This document shows, piece by piece, positions 1 through 8,572 of a stretch of 64,000 nucleotides of DNA. The notes beneath the pieces are model-generated. The model was not told the origin of the DNA, did not search any database, and saw only the letters and a program-made list of their open reading frames with translations. Both the position numbers and the translations under genes were made by a program. Numbering within the stretch: the first letter of the stretch is position 1; each line of letters begins with the position of its first letter. Source of the DNA: Anaerolineaceae bacterium (GTDB lineage: Bacteria > Chloroflexota > Anaerolineae > Aggregatilineales > Phototrophicaceae); assembly GCA_020634135.1 (NCBI GenBank), contig JACKCG010000001.1:1-64000 (forward strand). Direction: 5' to 3'.

Positions 1-242
1 CTGTGACGCACACGGCCACCACCCGCTACTATGCCAACCTGCGCGATGTAGCCACCAATACCGGTCGGATTATCGCAGTTATTCCGGTAGGGGAGGCTGT
101 CACCATCCTGGCGGAGGTGCGCCGGGGGCAGTCAGTCAATGGCAACCGCCTCTGGTACCGGGTCGAGACAGCAGCGGGTGAAATCGGCTTCGTCTGGTCG
201 GGCGCGCTCTCCGAAATCGTCGAAACCGGGGCGGGAAATTAG
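1..242 (+). CDS. SH3b-domain protein, 3' end only
   Basis: The reading frame is open from the left edge of the window to a TAG at 240-242, so this is the C-terminal part of a longer gene. The roughly 79 visible residues resemble one bacterial SH3 (SH3b) module: an N-terminal YYANLRD strand, a central VIPVGEAVTIL strand, then LWYRV and a GFVWSGAL strand near the end. SH3b modules usually bind cell-wall or surface ligands and are often appended to secreted enzymes; the catalytic or anchoring part, if any, lies upstream of the window. A GTG at position 3 could in principle start a short protein, but no upstream sequence is available to judge this. The stop overlaps the stop region of the convergent threonine dehydratase gene by four bases. 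Confidence 0.6.
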   Translation, partial: VTHTATTRYYANLRDVATNTGRIIAVIPVGEAVTILAEVRRGQSVNGNRLWYRVETAAGEIGFVWSGALSEIVETGAGN

Positions 243-1216
243 CCTTCCCGCCGCCGGGCGGCCATCTCCAGCGCCTCGCGCAGGTGTTCCAGCGAGGTGT
301 TGCCGCCGGTACACACCAACCCGACTTTCTTGCCTTCCAGCTTGTCCCGCAGGTTATACGCTGCCGCCAACGGGGATGCCCCTGCGCCTTCCGCCAGCGT
401 GTGGGCGTGTTCAACCATCCACACCATCGCCTCGCGGATTTCGACATCGCGCACCAATACGAAATCATCCAACTGGTCACGCAGGATGGCCTGGGGCAGG
501 TTGAAACCGACGCCGGTTGCCAGTCCTTCTGCAAACGTCTCGTTTGGGGCGCTCTTGATGGTTTTGTGCTTCCAGGATTCATAGGCCGCTGGCGAGGCAG
601 CAGCCTGCACGCCGATTACCTGGATCTGTGGGTTAATGGCATGGGCGCTGATACATGCGCCCGCCGCACCGCTTCCCCCGCCTACTGGCACGATGATGAC
701 ATCCAGGTCGGGTTGGTCTTGCAGCATTTCCAGCGCAATTGTGCCGACTCCGGCGATCAGCAGCGGTTCATCCCCGGCGTGGATATAGCGCCAACCGTGT
801 TCTTCCGAGAGCGCCGCAGCGCGTTCACGGGCATCATCGAATTTCTCCCCATAAAAGATCACCTCTGCCCCCATACCCTGCATCGCAGCGACCTTGCCAG
901 GGTTTGCGCCTTCCGGCACAACAATCCGGGCTTCGACTCCAAATAACCGGGCCGCATAGGCGACGGATTGCCCGTGATTCCCGGTAGAAGCCGCGCTCAC
1001 ACCGCGCTGGCGCTCTTCCGGCGTGAGTTGGGAAATGAGGTTGATGCCGCCGCGCACTTTGAACGCACCGACTGGCTGGTAATTCTCGTGCTTGATAAAA
1101 ACGTCTGTCCCGATCAGTGTGTTCACTGCCGGATAGCTGTGCAGCGGGGTTGGGCGTAAGTAGGGTCGAATACGGCGATGGGCGTCCAGGACGTCGTGAA
1201 ATTGTGGCGGTAACAT
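239..1216 (-). CDS. Threonine/serine dehydratase (PLP-dependent, fold type II)
   Basis: The product is a PLP enzyme predicted to deaminate L-threonine or L-serine to 2-oxobutyrate or pyruvate in the cytoplasm. The PLP-binding lysine is seen in VGAFKVRGG (about residue 53 of the chosen start). The glycine-rich phosphate loop is VGGGSGAAGA, and SxxNHGQ is represented by STGNHGQSVA. The protein is about 325 residues and lacks a C-terminal ACT regulatory domain, so it resembles catabolic TdcB-like or threo-3-hydroxyaspartate/serine racemase-type enzymes more than full-length allosteric IlvA. The ATG at 1216 is chosen because a GAAAGG ribosome site lies just upstream; a TTG at 1234 would add six residues. 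Exact substrate cannot be assigned from sequence alone. Confidence 0.85.
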   Translation of the reverse strand: MLPPQFHDVLDAHRRIRPYLRPTPLHSYPAVNTLIGTDVFIKHENYQPVGAFKVRGGINLISQLTPEERQRGVSAASTGNHGQSVAYAARLFGVEARIVVPEGANPGKVAAMQGMGAEVIFYGEKFDDARERAAALSEEHGWRYIHAGDEPLLIAGVGTIALEMLQDQPDLDVIIVPVGGGSGAAGACISAHAINPQIQVIGVQAAASPAAYESWKHKTIKSAPNETFAEGLATGVGFNLPQAILRDQLDDFVLVRDVEIREAMVWMVEHAHTLAEGAGASPLAAAYNLRDKLEGKKVGLVCTGGNTSLEHLREALEMAARRREG

Positions 1217-1381
1217 CGGTCTGCCTTTCTCCAATGCCAGAATGTAAGCTACCTTGTGATGGATAATGGGTGAATCGTCCCGATTTTACCCCATTTGTTC
1301 CAGTTTGCGGGATAGGATGGTCTGCACTGGTGTTTCCGGTATAATCGAAGCGATTTACAGGCCAAGTATCAGGAACAAACG

Positions 1382-1732
1382 ATGCCCGATGAAAAAAAGT
1401 ATTTTGACCCGACGCCCCAGCCGTATGACCGGGAGCGCGGCAATGTTCTGGGCGGTTGGTTGATCTTTGTCGGGTTCGCCAACGCGATTTCGATCTACTC
1501 TAACGCCATAGCCGGGAATTTCCTGCCGGTGATCTGGGGAATTGTTGGCGTCGTATGTGTTATCGGCCTGTGGCGCTGGTATAAATGGGCGTACTACGGG
1601 CTGTACCTGGGTTTCTTGTTCAACATCATGCTCGGTCTGGACGCGAACTCGCTCGATAATGTGATGTACGGGTTGATCTTCATCGGGCTGACATATTTTC
1701 TCATTAATCCTAAAAAGGCATATCTGCGATGA
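1382..1732 (+). CDS. Small four-helix membrane protein, unknown function
   Basis: This 116-residue protein has a polar N-terminus (first 25 residues, D/E/K/P-rich) followed by about four hydrophobic segments: GGWLIFVGFANAI, FLPVIWGIVGVVCVIGLW, YYGLYLGFLFNIM and VMYGLIFIGLTYFLI. A basic KKAYLR tail follows. It is not recognised as a named family, though small proteins of this topology are common in Chloroflexota. A TATAAT hexamer at 1340-1345 may be part of its promoter. The stop overlaps the start of the next gene by four bases (ATGA), which indicates translational coupling with the RNA methyltransferase. A similar small membrane gene follows that methyltransferase. Confidence 0.7.
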   Translation: MPDEKKYFDPTPQPYDRERGNVLGGWLIFVGFANAISIYSNAIAGNFLPVIWGIVGVVCVIGLWRWYKWAYYGLYLGFLFNIMLGLDANSLDNVMYGLIFIGLTYFLINPKKAYLR

Positions 1733-2868
1733 AAGCACCTCGTAAACGCCGTATCCCCGCTCGTACCAAAGGGCCTGCTCGCCCGAAGGCTGCGCCATCC
1801 CGCCGCACTGCTGGGCCGGCACCATTTGTCTGCGAGGTGGATGTGGCCGAGGGATTGGAACGCTTTGCCTGGGATGAGCTGGACGGCCTGTTTGAGGAGC
1901 GCGTGGAACAGATAGATGGCTCGTCCACGCCGGGCCGGATCCGTTTTCAGTATGTCGGCAACCTGTACCACCTTACCCGGTTGCAAACAGTACAGGCCGT
2001 CTATCTCTCGCAAGTATTCGCTATCCCGCGCCCAAAAGCCCTGCTGGGCGACCAGCATTTTCGTGCTCTGCTGGCGCAAATTGCCGCTGTGCGTGATCTT
2101 TCGCCTGCCGATGCTTACCAGACATTCTATCTGAGCGCCGCCGGGTCTGAGTCGTCGGTGTTAGGGCGCTTGCGCGATGCCCTGGCAGAACATACTGGCC
2201 TGACACCCTCCACAGAGGAAGGTGATTTGCTCATTCGGCTGCGCCATCCGCCCGAAGACAAAGATCACTGGGAGACCCTGGTGCGTCTCTCACCACGCCC
2301 GCTGGCGACTCGTTCCTGGCGGGTCTGCAACCGGGAAGGGGCGCTCAATGCGGCGGTGGCGCAGGTCATGGTGCGGCTCACCCGGCCCAAGCCGGAAGAT
2401 GCTTTCCTGAATATCGGCTGTGGTTCGGGGACACTGCTCATTGAGCGGTTGGCCTGCGCTCCAGCGGTCAGTGTTTCCGGCTACGACCACGATGCGACGG
2501 CTTTGACCTGCGCCGAACAGAATGCTGCCGCCGCCGGATTTGGCGAGCAGATTAAACTTAATCTGGGTGATGCCCGTAAGCTGCCACTGACCGCAAAGAG
2601 CGTGGATGCGATATGTGCTGACCTGCCGTTCGGCCACATGATCGGGTCACATGAGGGTAACATCGAACTCTACCCGGCGCTGCTGGCTGAAGTTGGGCGC
2701 GTCGCTAAACCAGGGGCGCGTTTCGTGTTGATTACGCACGAAGTTCGTTTGATGGAAACGCTGCTGGAAGAGTCTCCTACCTGGCATATTGTTGAGGTGA
2801 TTCGAGTGGCGCTGGGCGGTCTGTACCCGCGTATTTTCGTATTGGAGCGGAAAGGTATAATTGAGTAG
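1729..2868 (+). CDS. THUMP/UPF0020-type RNA methyltransferase
   Basis: The product is a SAM-dependent methyltransferase of the RlmKL/Trm14 type, predicted to make N2-methylguanosine in rRNA or tRNA. Residues about 1-30 are a basic, Pro/Arg-rich extension. Residues about 33-190 form the THUMP-like RNA-binding region. The Rossmann methyltransferase domain follows, with motif I NIGCGSGTLLIE near residue 228, an acidic GYDHD end of strand 2, and the catalytic (D/N)PP(F/Y)-like motif as ADLPFGH at about 297-302. The second motif position is Leu instead of Pro, as in some family members. The length of 379 residues is usual for a single-domain member. It starts inside the previous stop codon, so the two genes are likely cotranscribed. 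Target nucleotide is not assignable. Confidence 0.8.
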   Translation: MKAPRKRRIPARTKGPARPKAAPSRRTAGPAPFVCEVDVAEGLERFAWDELDGLFEERVEQIDGSSTPGRIRFQYVGNLYHLTRLQTVQAVYLSQVFAIPRPKALLGDQHFRALLAQIAAVRDLSPADAYQTFYLSAAGSESSVLGRLRDALAEHTGLTPSTEEGDLLIRLRHPPEDKDHWETLVRLSPRPLATRSWRVCNREGALNAAVAQVMVRLTRPKPEDAFLNIGCGSGTLLIERLACAPAVSVSGYDHDATALTCAEQNAAAAGFGEQIKLNLGDARKLPLTAKSVDAICADLPFGHMIGSHEGNIELYPALLAEVGRVAKPGARFVLITHEVRLMETLLEESPTWHIVEVIRVALGGLYPRIFVLERKGIIE

Positions 2869-2894
2869 CTGCCAAATCAAGGAAGGGTGTTCAA

Positions 2895-3281
2895 ATGACA
2901 TCTCCCGGTGAGACACGGAAGCGCGGCACAGCGCTCACCATCTGGCTGATTCTCATGGTGCTGTTCAACCTCTATGCGCTGTATGGGAATTGGGATTTGC
3001 GTCAGGATTGGATTGATCACGGGCTTAACGCTGCCTTTGACCGCGATACGCCGGAAATTATTCCGCTCCTGTACGTCATTCTGCCACTTGTGAATGTCAT
3101 CAGCGTTGCATTGGTATGGTTCTGGAAAACGGTTGGACTTTACCTGTTTATCCTGTCAGCAGCCGGTACATTTATCATGAATCTGAGTATCGGTATTCCG
3201 GTTGTTACGGCGCTGCTTGGTCTGACAGGTGTGGTCATCCTGTACCTATTGATGCGTCCTAAATGGCAGTGGTTTGAGTAA
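2895..3281 (+). CDS. Small four-helix membrane protein, unknown function
   Basis: This 128-residue protein has four predicted membrane segments: ALTIWLILMVLFNLYAL, IIPLLYVILPLVNVISVALVWFW, VGLYLFILSAAGTFIMNL and ALLGLTGVVILYLLM. It ends in a short RPKWQWFE tail. Overall layout and size resemble the small membrane protein at 1382, and the two flank the RNA methyltransferase, so they may be distant paralogues in one operon. AAGGAAGGG about 10 bases before the ATG serves as ribosome site. No catalytic or ligand motif is visible. Function is unknown. Confidence 0.7.
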   Translation: MTSPGETRKRGTALTIWLILMVLFNLYALYGNWDLRQDWIDHGLNAAFDRDTPEIIPLLYVILPLVNVISVALVWFWKTVGLYLFILSAAGTFIMNLSIGIPVVTALLGLTGVVILYLLMRPKWQWFE

Positions 3282-3401
3282 TGACCATACCCACTTCATG
3301 GTTTTTCTCATCCCGACCTTTGCATCAATGCGCTGAAAAGAACTCCTCTTTGGCTGATGATATTGTGCAGGCGTTGTTTCATTGGCCCGATTATACCTGT
3401 A

Positions 3402-4385
3402 CTAGCTGGAAGCAGTGTGTTCTGGCGTACGCACTTGATCTATCTGCTTCTTGCCGGAGAACCGGGCAACACCGTATCCAATCGCGCTCACCATGACCAC
3501 CCCGATAACTCCTGCTGCAATCGTCGTGAAGACCTCACTCTGGATGAAGGGAACGGTGTAATCTGGAAGAAGGGTGTACGTGGGTTCTTCCGCCTTATCC
3601 AAAAAACCCTGATCTTCGGCAACCCGTTCAAGACCATCCGGGTTGGGGTTCGCCAGTGGAGAAGCAGCCGCCAGCGCCAGCGCAATCACCAGGCCAGCCG
3701 CAATCCATCGTGATCCTCGACTCGCATTGGCCGCTGACTGGCCGAGCAGATCCGGGCGAGTCTGCCTGACAAATGCCACCGCCGCTACTGTGATAAGCGC
3801 TTCACCCAGACCAATCAGAACATGAATGCCAACCATTGCCGGAAGGGCTATATTCAGTGGGGATGTTCCCGACACAGCTAATTCCAACGTAGTGGCTATA
3901 GACGCCACAACGACCCCCAGCCACGCACCAACCCCTGCGCCAAACAATTCCGCTGTCGGAGTCTGCCCCATGAGTTTTTTAATCCAAGTATAGACGGAAT
4001 ATCCCACCAGCCCGCTGACGATGCCCATATTGAGAATATTGGCCCCCAGCGCAAGCAAACCGCCATCCTGAAAAACAACAGCCTGCACCCCGATGACACT
4101 CGTCATAACCAATACCATTGCCCAGGGGCCAAGGAAAACGGCCACCAGTGTCGCACCCAGAAGATGCCCGGATGTCCCACCGACAACCGGAAAGTTGAGC
4201 ATCTGCGCAGCGAAAACAAACGCTGCCAGAATGCCCATTAAAGGGATCTGGCGTTCACCAAGCTGTTTTTGAGTTTGCTGGAGAGCAATGCCCAACAAGA
4301 CGACGAACAATATCCATCCAAACAGAGAAACCGGAACACTGAGAAAACCATCGGGAATATGCATCGCGAGAAATGTAGGTAACAT
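3402..4385 (-). CDS. cbiM: CbiM-PDGLE fusion, Ni/Co ECF transport component
   Basis: The product is the substrate-specific membrane component of a nickel or cobalt energy-coupling-factor transporter, fused to a PDGLE (CbiN-like) C-terminal domain. The N-terminal signature MHIPDGFLS, whose Met-His contributes to metal binding in characterised CbiM/NikM, begins eight residues into the chosen start. About six hydrophobic segments follow, with NFPVVGGTSGHLLGA and GANILNMGI conserved. The PDGLE domain begins at about residue 240 (NPDGLERVAEDQGF) and carries the final helix. The ATG at 4385 is preferred because AAGGA lies seven bases upstream; MHIPDGF itself (4364) lacks a clear ribosome site, so N-terminal processing is possible. 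No CbiQ or CbiO gene is in the window. The Fur-family gene diverges across a palindromic site. Confidence 0.88.
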   Translation of the reverse strand: MLPTFLAMHIPDGFLSVPVSLFGWILFVVLLGIALQQTQKQLGERQIPLMGILAAFVFAAQMLNFPVVGGTSGHLLGATLVAVFLGPWAMVLVMTSVIGVQAVVFQDGGLLALGANILNMGIVSGLVGYSVYTWIKKLMGQTPTAELFGAGVGAWLGVVVASIATTLELAVSGTSPLNIALPAMVGIHVLIGLGEALITVAAVAFVRQTRPDLLGQSAANASRGSRWIAAGLVIALALAAASPLANPNPDGLERVAEDQGFLDKAEEPTYTLLPDYTVPFIQSEVFTTIAAGVIGVVMVSAIGYGVARFSGKKQIDQVRTPEHTASS

Positions 4386-4399
4386 GATATTGTCCTTAT

Positions 4400-4420
4400 T
4401 GTAATATTTTACATATGTAA
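4400..4420. promoter_or_regulatory. Overlapping palindromes between cbiM and fur-like gene
   Basis: Three alternating half-sites lie in the divergent intergenic region: TGTAA (4400-4404), TTACA (4409-4413) and ATGTAA (4415-4420). TTACATATGTAA at 4409-4420 is a perfect 12-base palindrome, and TGTAA-N4-TTACA at 4400-4413 is an overlapping inverted repeat. This arrangement is typical of Fur-family operators, which often consist of overlapping inverted repeats. It sits 15 bases upstream of the cbiM start and about 25 bases upstream of a TATACT hexamer (4445-4450) facing the regulator. Binding by the adjacent regulator is inferred, not shown. Confidence 0.6.
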
Positions 4421-4492
4421 TCTCTTGCATGTCTAATTTCGGATTATACTAGGCTTATGCGAAATTGGCAACCATATAATAAAGGTAAGGCA

Positions 4493-4936
4493 ATGAATAC
4501 GACTACCATCATTGAGCAGATTCGAGCAAAAGGGGAGCGAATAACACTACCGCGTCGTCTCGTGATTGACGCATTGGGGTACACCCATGAACACCTGGCT
4601 ATTAGTGATATCCAACGCCACATCCAGGCACAAAGCCCCGGTCATCCTGTGAGCGATACAACCATATATCGGGTGTTACAATGGTTGAAAGACCTGGGAT
4701 TGGTTTCGCAGACCGATATGGGACAGATTGGGATTGTCTATGCACTGATGAGCCATCCCCACCATCATCACTTAATCTGTTTAACTTGTGGGACGACGAT
4801 TACAATTGAAGACGCATTGTTTATTCCATTGAGAGATCAACTCCGTAGGGACTATAATTTCGAAGCGCGTGTTGATCACATGGCAATCTATGGACAATGT
4901 GCTGGATGCAGCCAGGATCAATCACATCCTGCCTGA
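4493..4936 (+). CDS. Fur-family metal-responsive repressor
   Basis: The 147-residue protein has the Fur layout: an N-terminal winged helix (RITLPRRLVIDAL to TTIYRVLQWLKDLGLV, about residues 15-75) and a C-terminal dimerisation and metal-binding domain. The regulatory His cluster is HPHHHHLIC at about 93-101. Two structural zinc CxxC pairs are seen: CLTC in the middle and CAGC near the C-terminus. The ATG at 4493 is chosen over 4457 because AAAGGTAAGG stands directly upstream and the shorter form matches family length. Divergent placement from a Ni/Co transporter suggests that it senses nickel or cobalt, as Nur does, but Fur, Zur and Mur cannot be excluded from sequence. A TATACT hexamer at 4445-4450 is a plausible -10 element. 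Confidence 0.85.
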   Translation: MNTTTIIEQIRAKGERITLPRRLVIDALGYTHEHLAISDIQRHIQAQSPGHPVSDTTIYRVLQWLKDLGLVSQTDMGQIGIVYALMSHPHHHHLICLTCGTTITIEDALFIPLRDQLRRDYNFEARVDHMAIYGQCAGCSQDQSHPA

Positions 4937-5101
4937 GCCAGGGTAATCGGCTGGTAGAATCGCTATTTGCATCCGGCGAAGAGAACAAGCGCGAATCAAA
5001 ATGCTATTATTCTCATTAGGGTGATCTGTGTATTTGAATCGCAAACCACCATGCGCCAACATCCAGACTGGCAGTGTTTGAATAGTGAAGGTAACGAAAA
5101 T

Positions 5102-5791
5102 ATGACTTCTTCCCGCGAAAAAATTCTCAGTAAACTCCGTGCCGTCAGCCAGCCCTTCCCGGATGCGCCGCCGCGCCCGAAAGCCTACCTCCCGGTAACA
5201 GATCAGGACGACCTTTCGCCGGATGGACTGCTGGCGCGTTTCACGCTGGAAATGGAGCGCCTTCAAGGGCAGGTTTTCCCGGCAGATAGCGACGACGATG
5301 CCCGTGAAAAGACCGTTGAGCTGCTTCAAACCCATCACGCCACCCACATTCTGGCCTGGCATTTCACCCGGATTCCGGTAAAGAAACTGCGCGATGCCAT
5401 TGAAGCTGCTGGAATCACCATTACCCAACCGGATGTGCAGGATGAGTTCCGTGCCGAGACGATTGAGGCAATTCGGGATGCGCAGGTTGGACTGACCGGA
5501 GTGGATGCTGCCGCTGCGACAACCGGCACGCTCATTGTGACGACTGGCACGGGGAAGGGGCGTATCCCGACTATGCTGCCGCCGGTACACCTTGTAGTAA
5601 TGACACTTGACCAACTGGTGCCGCGCCTGGAAGACTGGGTAGCGCAGGAACGCGCTCAAAACCTGAAAGCGATCCGTGATAGCGCCAATGTGTGCTTTAT
5701 TTCTGGGCCGTCACGCACGGGCGATATTGAAATGGAATTGGTGCTGGGTGTGCATGGGCCGGGGCAGTTGCAGGTAGTTGTGCGCCGTTAG
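5102..5791 (+). CDS. LutC-like LUD-domain protein
   Basis: The product is a 229-residue LUD-domain protein of the LutC/YkgG group, which takes part in L-lactate oxidation together with LutA and LutB in organisms where all three are present. The family signature is visible as GLTGVDAAAATTGTLIV followed by LPPVHLVVMTLDQLVPRL and the C-terminal SGPSRTGDIEMELVLGVHGPG. The N-terminus (SSREKILSKLRA) is the usual short helix. The ATG at 5102 is chosen because it matches family length and follows GAAGG; an in-frame ATG at 4967 would add a non-conserved extension. No lutA or lutB homologue lies in the window, so its partner proteins must be elsewhere or its role differs. Confidence 0.82.
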   Translation: MTSSREKILSKLRAVSQPFPDAPPRPKAYLPVTDQDDLSPDGLLARFTLEMERLQGQVFPADSDDDAREKTVELLQTHHATHILAWHFTRIPVKKLRDAIEAAGITITQPDVQDEFRAETIEAIRDAQVGLTGVDAAAATTGTLIVTTGTGKGRIPTMLPPVHLVVMTLDQLVPRLEDWVAQERAQNLKAIRDSANVCFISGPSRTGDIEMELVLGVHGPGQLQVVVRR

Positions 5792-5969
5792 GGTGGCTTT
5801 GCGCTCCAAAAAGGCCATGACAATGTGGGACTGTGACTATATCCAGCCTGATAGCCACGAGTTTCAACGGTTGCTTTCCTGCATGGTCACAATGCTATTT
5901 TGGTGCCGGGTCAGGTACAATCATCTCACATCTCCACCCATTACATGAATAGGGGACATCGGCAATATT

Positions 5970-7412
5970 ATGATTCGTTTTGGCACGGACGGCTGGCGAG
6001 CCGTCATCGCGGATACATTCACATTTGCAAATTTGCGGCTGGTTGCTCAGGCGGTGGCCGACTCCATCAATCAGCAGTACACCGGGACTGGTACTCCGGA
6101 AGTTGTGGTAGGTTATGATACCCGTTTTCTTTCGGATCGCTTCGCCGCTGAAGCGGCACGGGTGCTGGCTGGAAACAACATCATCGCCTGGCTGACACGT
6201 ACCGACGCGCCGACTCCGGCGATTTCTTATAATGTCAAGGAAAAGAAGGCGCAGGCAGGTATAGTGATTACCGCCAGCCATAACCCGCCGCGTTATAACG
6301 GCTTCAAACTTAAAGCCCCGTATGGGGGCAGCGCCACTGCCGAGGAATGCGCCCTGGTAGAAGAAGAACTGATGCGGATGGAGCGCGAGGCCCGTGGCCC
6401 GAACATCATGGACTACCAGAAAGCGCTCGACCAGGATTTAATCCGCCGGTTTGATCCATCATGGAGTTATTACCAGCACCTCGGTACCCTGATTGACCTG
6501 GATAAAATCTCGCAGGGTGAACTGAAAATCGTGGCGGATGCCATGTGGGGCTCTGGGCGTGGGGCGTTTATGAGTATTCTGGCGCGTTCGCGTTGCCAGG
6601 TCAGTGAGATTCGCGGCACCCTGAATCCGGGTTTCGGCGGGATTCATCCCGAACCTATTGCCCGTTACCTGAATGAATTGGTGGCCGCTGTCCAGCGCAC
6701 ACAGTCAGATGTAGGTCTGGCGACGGATGGCGACGCTGACCGCATTGGCGCGATTGATGCACGTGGCACGTTTGTAGACCCGCACCAGATTTTCGCGCTG
6801 GTGCTGCGTCACCTCATTGAGACTCGGGGGCAGCGGGGCGATGTCGTCAAGACCGTTTCGACCACCTTCATGATTGACTCACTGGCGGCAGCCTATGACC
6901 TCAAGGTACACGAGACGCCGGTTGGCTTCAACCACATCGCCGACCTGATGCTCACCAATGATGTACTGATGGGCGGCGAAGAAAGCGGTGGTATCAGCAT
7001 TCGCGGCCATATCCCGGAGGGTGACGGCATCCTCATGGGGCTGCTGCTGCTGGAGGTCATGGCCGAAAAAGACGCGCCGCTGCACGAGATCGTGGAAGAT
7101 TTCCAGGCGACCTATGGCCCGGCACACTATGGCCGGATTGACACCCGGTTAGAACACCAACTCCCCAAGACACAGATGGTAAAACTCCTGGTAGATGCGG
7201 CCCCGGCGAGGGTTGGCGGCGAGGCAATTACCCAGGTGGATACGCTGGATGGCGTGAAGTTTTACCTGACGGATCGTAGCTGGCTGCTCATCCGCCCTAG
7301 TGGTACAGAACCGGTGCTGCGCGTCTATGCTGAAGCCCGTACCCCGGAATTTCGGGATGAACTGCTCCAACTGGGCAGCACACTGGGTAAACAGGTGACA
7401 CATCAACCGTAA
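5970..7412 (+). CDS. Alpha-D-phosphohexomutase (phosphoglucomutase/phosphomannomutase)
   Basis: This enzyme interconverts hexose 1- and 6-phosphates. All four family regions are visible: the active-site phosphoserine loop TASHNPPRYNG (Ser at about 103), the metal-binding loop DGDADR (253-258), the sugar-specificity loop GGEESGGIS (near 334) and the phosphate-binding RPSGTEPVLRVY close to the C-terminus. The length of 480 residues is normal. GEESGG is the sequence usual for enzymes accepting glucose-phosphate and often mannose-phosphate, so dual specificity is possible. The ATG follows AGGGGA. The gene is followed after 34 bases by a PHP-domain gene, likely in one transcript. Confidence 0.92.
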   Translation: MIRFGTDGWRAVIADTFTFANLRLVAQAVADSINQQYTGTGTPEVVVGYDTRFLSDRFAAEAARVLAGNNIIAWLTRTDAPTPAISYNVKEKKAQAGIVITASHNPPRYNGFKLKAPYGGSATAEECALVEEELMRMEREARGPNIMDYQKALDQDLIRRFDPSWSYYQHLGTLIDLDKISQGELKIVADAMWGSGRGAFMSILARSRCQVSEIRGTLNPGFGGIHPEPIARYLNELVAAVQRTQSDVGLATDGDADRIGAIDARGTFVDPHQIFALVLRHLIETRGQRGDVVKTVSTTFMIDSLAAAYDLKVHETPVGFNHIADLMLTNDVLMGGEESGGISIRGHIPEGDGILMGLLLLEVMAEKDAPLHEIVEDFQATYGPAHYGRIDTRLEHQLPKTQMVKLLVDAAPARVGGEAITQVDTLDGVKFYLTDRSWLLIRPSGTEPVLRVYAEARTPEFRDELLQLGSTLGKQVTHQP

Positions 7413-7446
7413 ACCATTTCCATGCAGCCAAAGGCGAATACCAACC

Positions 7447-8352
7447 ATGCACACCTTACCCTTTGACAAGCCCGGACTCTTCTACAAAGGCAATCTCCAC
7501 ACGCATTCCACGCTCTCCGATGGGCAGCTGGCACCAGATGCCATCTGCCGTCTGTATGCTGAGCTGGGTTATGACTTCATCGCCCTGACTGACCATTTCA
7601 TGCAGCAGTACAACTTCCCACTGGCAGATACCCGCGCCTTCCGCACCGAAACCTTCACGACTCTTCTAGGAGCGGAATTGCACACCGGGCAGACGGAACT
7701 GGGACAGTTATGGCATATCCTGGCGGTGGGGCTGCCCTTGGATTTTCCGCCACCGCCGCCGGGGGAAACCGGGCCAGAGATCACGGCGCGGGCGCTGGCC
7801 GCCGGGGCGTATGTAGCTGTCGCCCATCCCGCCTGGTATCACCTGACCGAAGCGGACATTCTCTCATTAGGGGCGGATGTTCACGCGATAGAGATTTACA
7901 ACGGCACCTCGCATGACCACAACGATGCGCCGGATAGCTGGTATATCATGGATGTTCTCACCGAGCGCGGCTATCGCTATTCTGCCTGTGCTACCGATGA
8001 TACTCACGCCCGTTCCAATCGCAATGACGTTGGGTTGGGCTGGGTTCACGTCAAAAGCGAGGCTCTCGAACCCGACGCACTGCTGGCGGCACTCAAGGCG
8101 GGACATTATTATTCCAGTACCGGCCCGGAGATTTTTGACATCCAGCTTGAACCGGGCAGAAAACTCACGGTGCGCTGCTCCCCGGCGGAGCGTATTTTCA
8201 TAGTGGGTGCAGGGTGGCAGGCGCAACATGCTTTTGGCAATGGCATTCGGGAAGCGGAATTTGACTTGAGTAAGTTTTCTGGCCCGTACTGTCGGGTGAT
8301 CGTGCGTCACACCAACGGGGGACGCGCCTGGTCAAATCCGATCTGGTTTTAA
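7447..8352 (+). CDS. PHP-domain metal-dependent phosphoesterase
   Basis: The product is a 301-residue PHP-domain hydrolase. The first metal-binding motif is NLHTHSTLSDG (His 18 and 20), the second is IALTDHF near residue 53, and further ligands are probably HPAWYH and the ATDDTHAR segment. PHP proteins hydrolyse phosphate esters with a trinuclear Mn, Fe or Zn centre. The C-terminal 70 residues form a small beta-rich domain often found after PHP in this type (SSTGPEIFDI onwards). The substrate is not identifiable. It follows the phosphohexomutase closely, but no functional link is established. Confidence 0.85.
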   Translation: MHTLPFDKPGLFYKGNLHTHSTLSDGQLAPDAICRLYAELGYDFIALTDHFMQQYNFPLADTRAFRTETFTTLLGAELHTGQTELGQLWHILAVGLPLDFPPPPPGETGPEITARALAAGAYVAVAHPAWYHLTEADILSLGADVHAIEIYNGTSHDHNDAPDSWYIMDVLTERGYRYSACATDDTHARSNRNDVGLGWVHVKSEALEPDALLAALKAGHYYSSTGPEIFDIQLEPGRKLTVRCSPAERIFIVGAGWQAQHAFGNGIREAEFDLSKFSGPYCRVIVRHTNGGRAWSNPIWF

Positions 8353-8396
8353 TCTGACGGTTGCCCACCGGGGCGGTAACGGGGTTTCCGCCACCG

Positions 8397-8424
8397 TTGA
8401 CACGATTCACCCCCATGTTATAAT
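8397..8424 (+). promoter_or_regulatory. Consensus sigma-70 type promoter
   Basis: TTGACA (8397-8402) and TATAAT (8419-8424) match both consensus hexamers, with a 16-base spacer. It reads toward the LysM/Cna-B-like surface gene whose ATG is at 8573, giving a leader of about 140 bases. Confidence 0.75.
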
Positions 8425-8572
8425 CCCATCGCCTCGCTGTCATCAGCCTTCATCTCATGACATGCGGGATAAAATCACAAACAGACGCACGCGCACCAGC
8501 GTATCGTCTGGACTTGCAAGCGAAATAATGCCGCGCTGGTGATGCCGTCCGGCGGCGGCTGTGAGGAATGGT

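Noticed and set aside
3281..3496. Plus-strand ORF overlapping the end of cbiM
   Set aside because: It starts on the stop of the membrane gene and runs into the antisense of cbiM with no recognisable domain or conserved composition.
4765..4780. Run of His codons resembling a His tag in the Fur-family protein
   Set aside because: It is part of the natural metal-binding segment HPHHHHLIC of the Fur family.
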